Assembly (NCBI GenBank): GCA_963169055.1
Contig: CAUJFU010000259.1
Span: 1-6,958, forward strand
DNA length: 6,958 bases
Source: Myxococcota bacterium
Lineage (GTDB): Bacteria > Myxococcota_C > UBA6777
Direction of reading: 5' to 3'
Shown here: one piece after another, positions 6,410-6,958 of the stretch
How positions within the stretch are numbered: the stretch's first letter is position 1
Layout of the letters: each line of letters opens with the position of its first letter
Notes under the pieces: model-generated
The model's database searches: none
What the model saw: only the letters and a program-made list of their open reading frames with translations
What the model was told of the DNA's origin: nothing
Position numbers and translations under genes: made by a program

Positions 6410-6958
6410 GCTCCCTCTCTCTTTGTGCGACCCACGTCCTCAAAAACGCCTCGCCTTCTTCTTGGGCTTGTTGCGCCAACGCCTCCAACTCCCCAAGCAC
6501 CACCTCGGCACTTTCGGCACGCGCAGCCAGATCCGGCTCCAACACACGCACCAAGATCGGCTCCACAGCCTCACGCCAAGGCGAGTCAACCCCCACCATC
6601 GGCGGCATCTGCAACACCGGCAACCTCTCCAAGATCTGCTCTGGTGACATCCCTGCAAACAAGCGCCGCCCCATCAACATCTCCCACATCACCAACCCCC
6701 ACGAAAACAGATCGGATCGCGGCTCCACAGGCCGCCCACAGGCCGCCTCGGGCGACAGATACGCAAAACGCCCTCGCAGCGAATCCCACGCTGTCTGCCG
6801 CAAGATCACATCCGACACCGCGATCCCCAAGTCCGCCACTTTGACCCAACCTGCAGTGCTCACCAATAGATTCGGCGGCGAAAGATCCCGATGCACTACC
6901 GATATCTTCTTTCCCTCCGAGACTTCGGCTTGATGAAGATAACACAGCGCACGCAAGA
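6384..6958 (-). CDS. Hanks-type serine/threonine protein kinase, C-terminal part (5' end outside window)
   Basis: C-terminal lobe of a eukaryotic-like Ser/Thr kinase; the N-lobe with the glycine loop and ATP-binding Lys lies beyond the right edge. Seen (counting from the first whole codon at 6956): helix LRALCYLHQ, catalytic loop VHRDLSPPNLLV (Asp24, Asn29), DLG at 42-44 in place of DFG, activation segment ending GRFAYLSPE (68-70), and SDLFSWGLVMWEML with the helix-F Asp82. The Asp of the metal-binding motif is kept, so activity is likely. The catalytic Asp is preceded by Arg (RD type), which fits regulation through the activation loop. After the kinase fold only about 30 charged residues remain, with no membrane helix or sensor domain, so this end of the protein is cytosolic. 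TGA stop at 6384-6386. Substrates are unknown; the two histidine kinases encoded downstream are candidates only by proximity. Confidence 0.95.
   Translation of the reverse strand, partial: LRALCYLHQAEVSEGKKISVVHRDLSPPNLLVSTAGWVKVADLGIAVSDVILRQTAWDSLRGRFAYLSPEAACGRPVEPRSDLFSWGLVMWEMLMGRRLFAGMSPEQILERLPVLQMPPMVGVDSPWREAVEPILVRVLEPDLAARAESAEVVLGELEALAQQAQEEGEAFLRTWVAQRERERGADVAVD
6411..6417 (-). promoter_or_regulatory. Ribosome binding site for RNase D, inside the end of the kinase gene
   Basis: GAGGGAG on the minus strand. Its GAGG core is 4 bases from GTG 6409 and 7 from GTG 6406; its GGAG core is 10 bases from ATG 6400. It supports initiation in this cluster but does not decide between the three. 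It lies within the last codons of the Ser/Thr kinase gene. Confidence 0.45.

Noticed and set aside
6259-6933. Plus-strand open frames over the RNase D start and the Ser/Thr kinase
   Set aside because: Low-complexity Pro/Ala/Ser/Thr products antisense to a kinase with intact catalytic motifs.

Overview
The window holds four genes. All lie on the minus strand and read right to left: a Hanks-type Ser/Thr protein kinase (5' end cut off by the right edge), ribonuclease D, a membrane-bound hybrid sensor histidine kinase, and a second PAS-containing histidine kinase that runs off the left edge. The DNA is moderately GC-rich. Starts appear to use Shine-Dalgarno sites. The kinase motifs (HRDLSPPN, a DLG in place of DFG, GRFAYLSPE) and the pairing of Hanks kinases with large multidomain histidine kinases suggest a myxobacterium-like (Myxococcota / 'deltaproteobacterial') genome. 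This is a judgement from motif style only, not a search.

Layout from the right edge: 6384-6958 is the C-terminal part of the Ser/Thr kinase. Its last codons overlap the start of RNase D (5264-6409), which has the DEDDy exonuclease motifs and two C-terminal HRDC-like regions. A 96-bp gap holding a 13-bp palindrome and a Shine-Dalgarno site leads to the 1026-residue hybrid kinase (2087-5167): four membrane segments, PAS, HisKA, HATPase, a degenerate receiver-like domain, a linker of about 260 residues, then a canonical receiver. A 113-bp gap follows, then the second histidine kinase (1-1973): PAS, PAS, HisKA, HATPase, and a Ser/Thr/Pro-rich tail that becomes a 10-residue tandem repeat encoded by 30-bp DNA repeats, still running at the window edge.

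The second histidine kinase is easy to miss because it has no stop codon inside the window. Its frame was translated codon by codon from 1973 down to 3 and is open throughout. The large plus-strand open frames over the same DNA are antisense shadows.

The collinear layout, with one overlap and two short gaps, allows co-transcription. No promoter or terminator was convincing. The neighbourhood is mostly phospho-signalling (one Ser/Thr kinase, two His kinases) with an RNA-processing exonuclease in the middle; a functional link to RNase D is not shown by the sequence. The most unusual elements are the repeat tail on the second histidine kinase and the degenerate receiver plus very long linker in the hybrid kinase.
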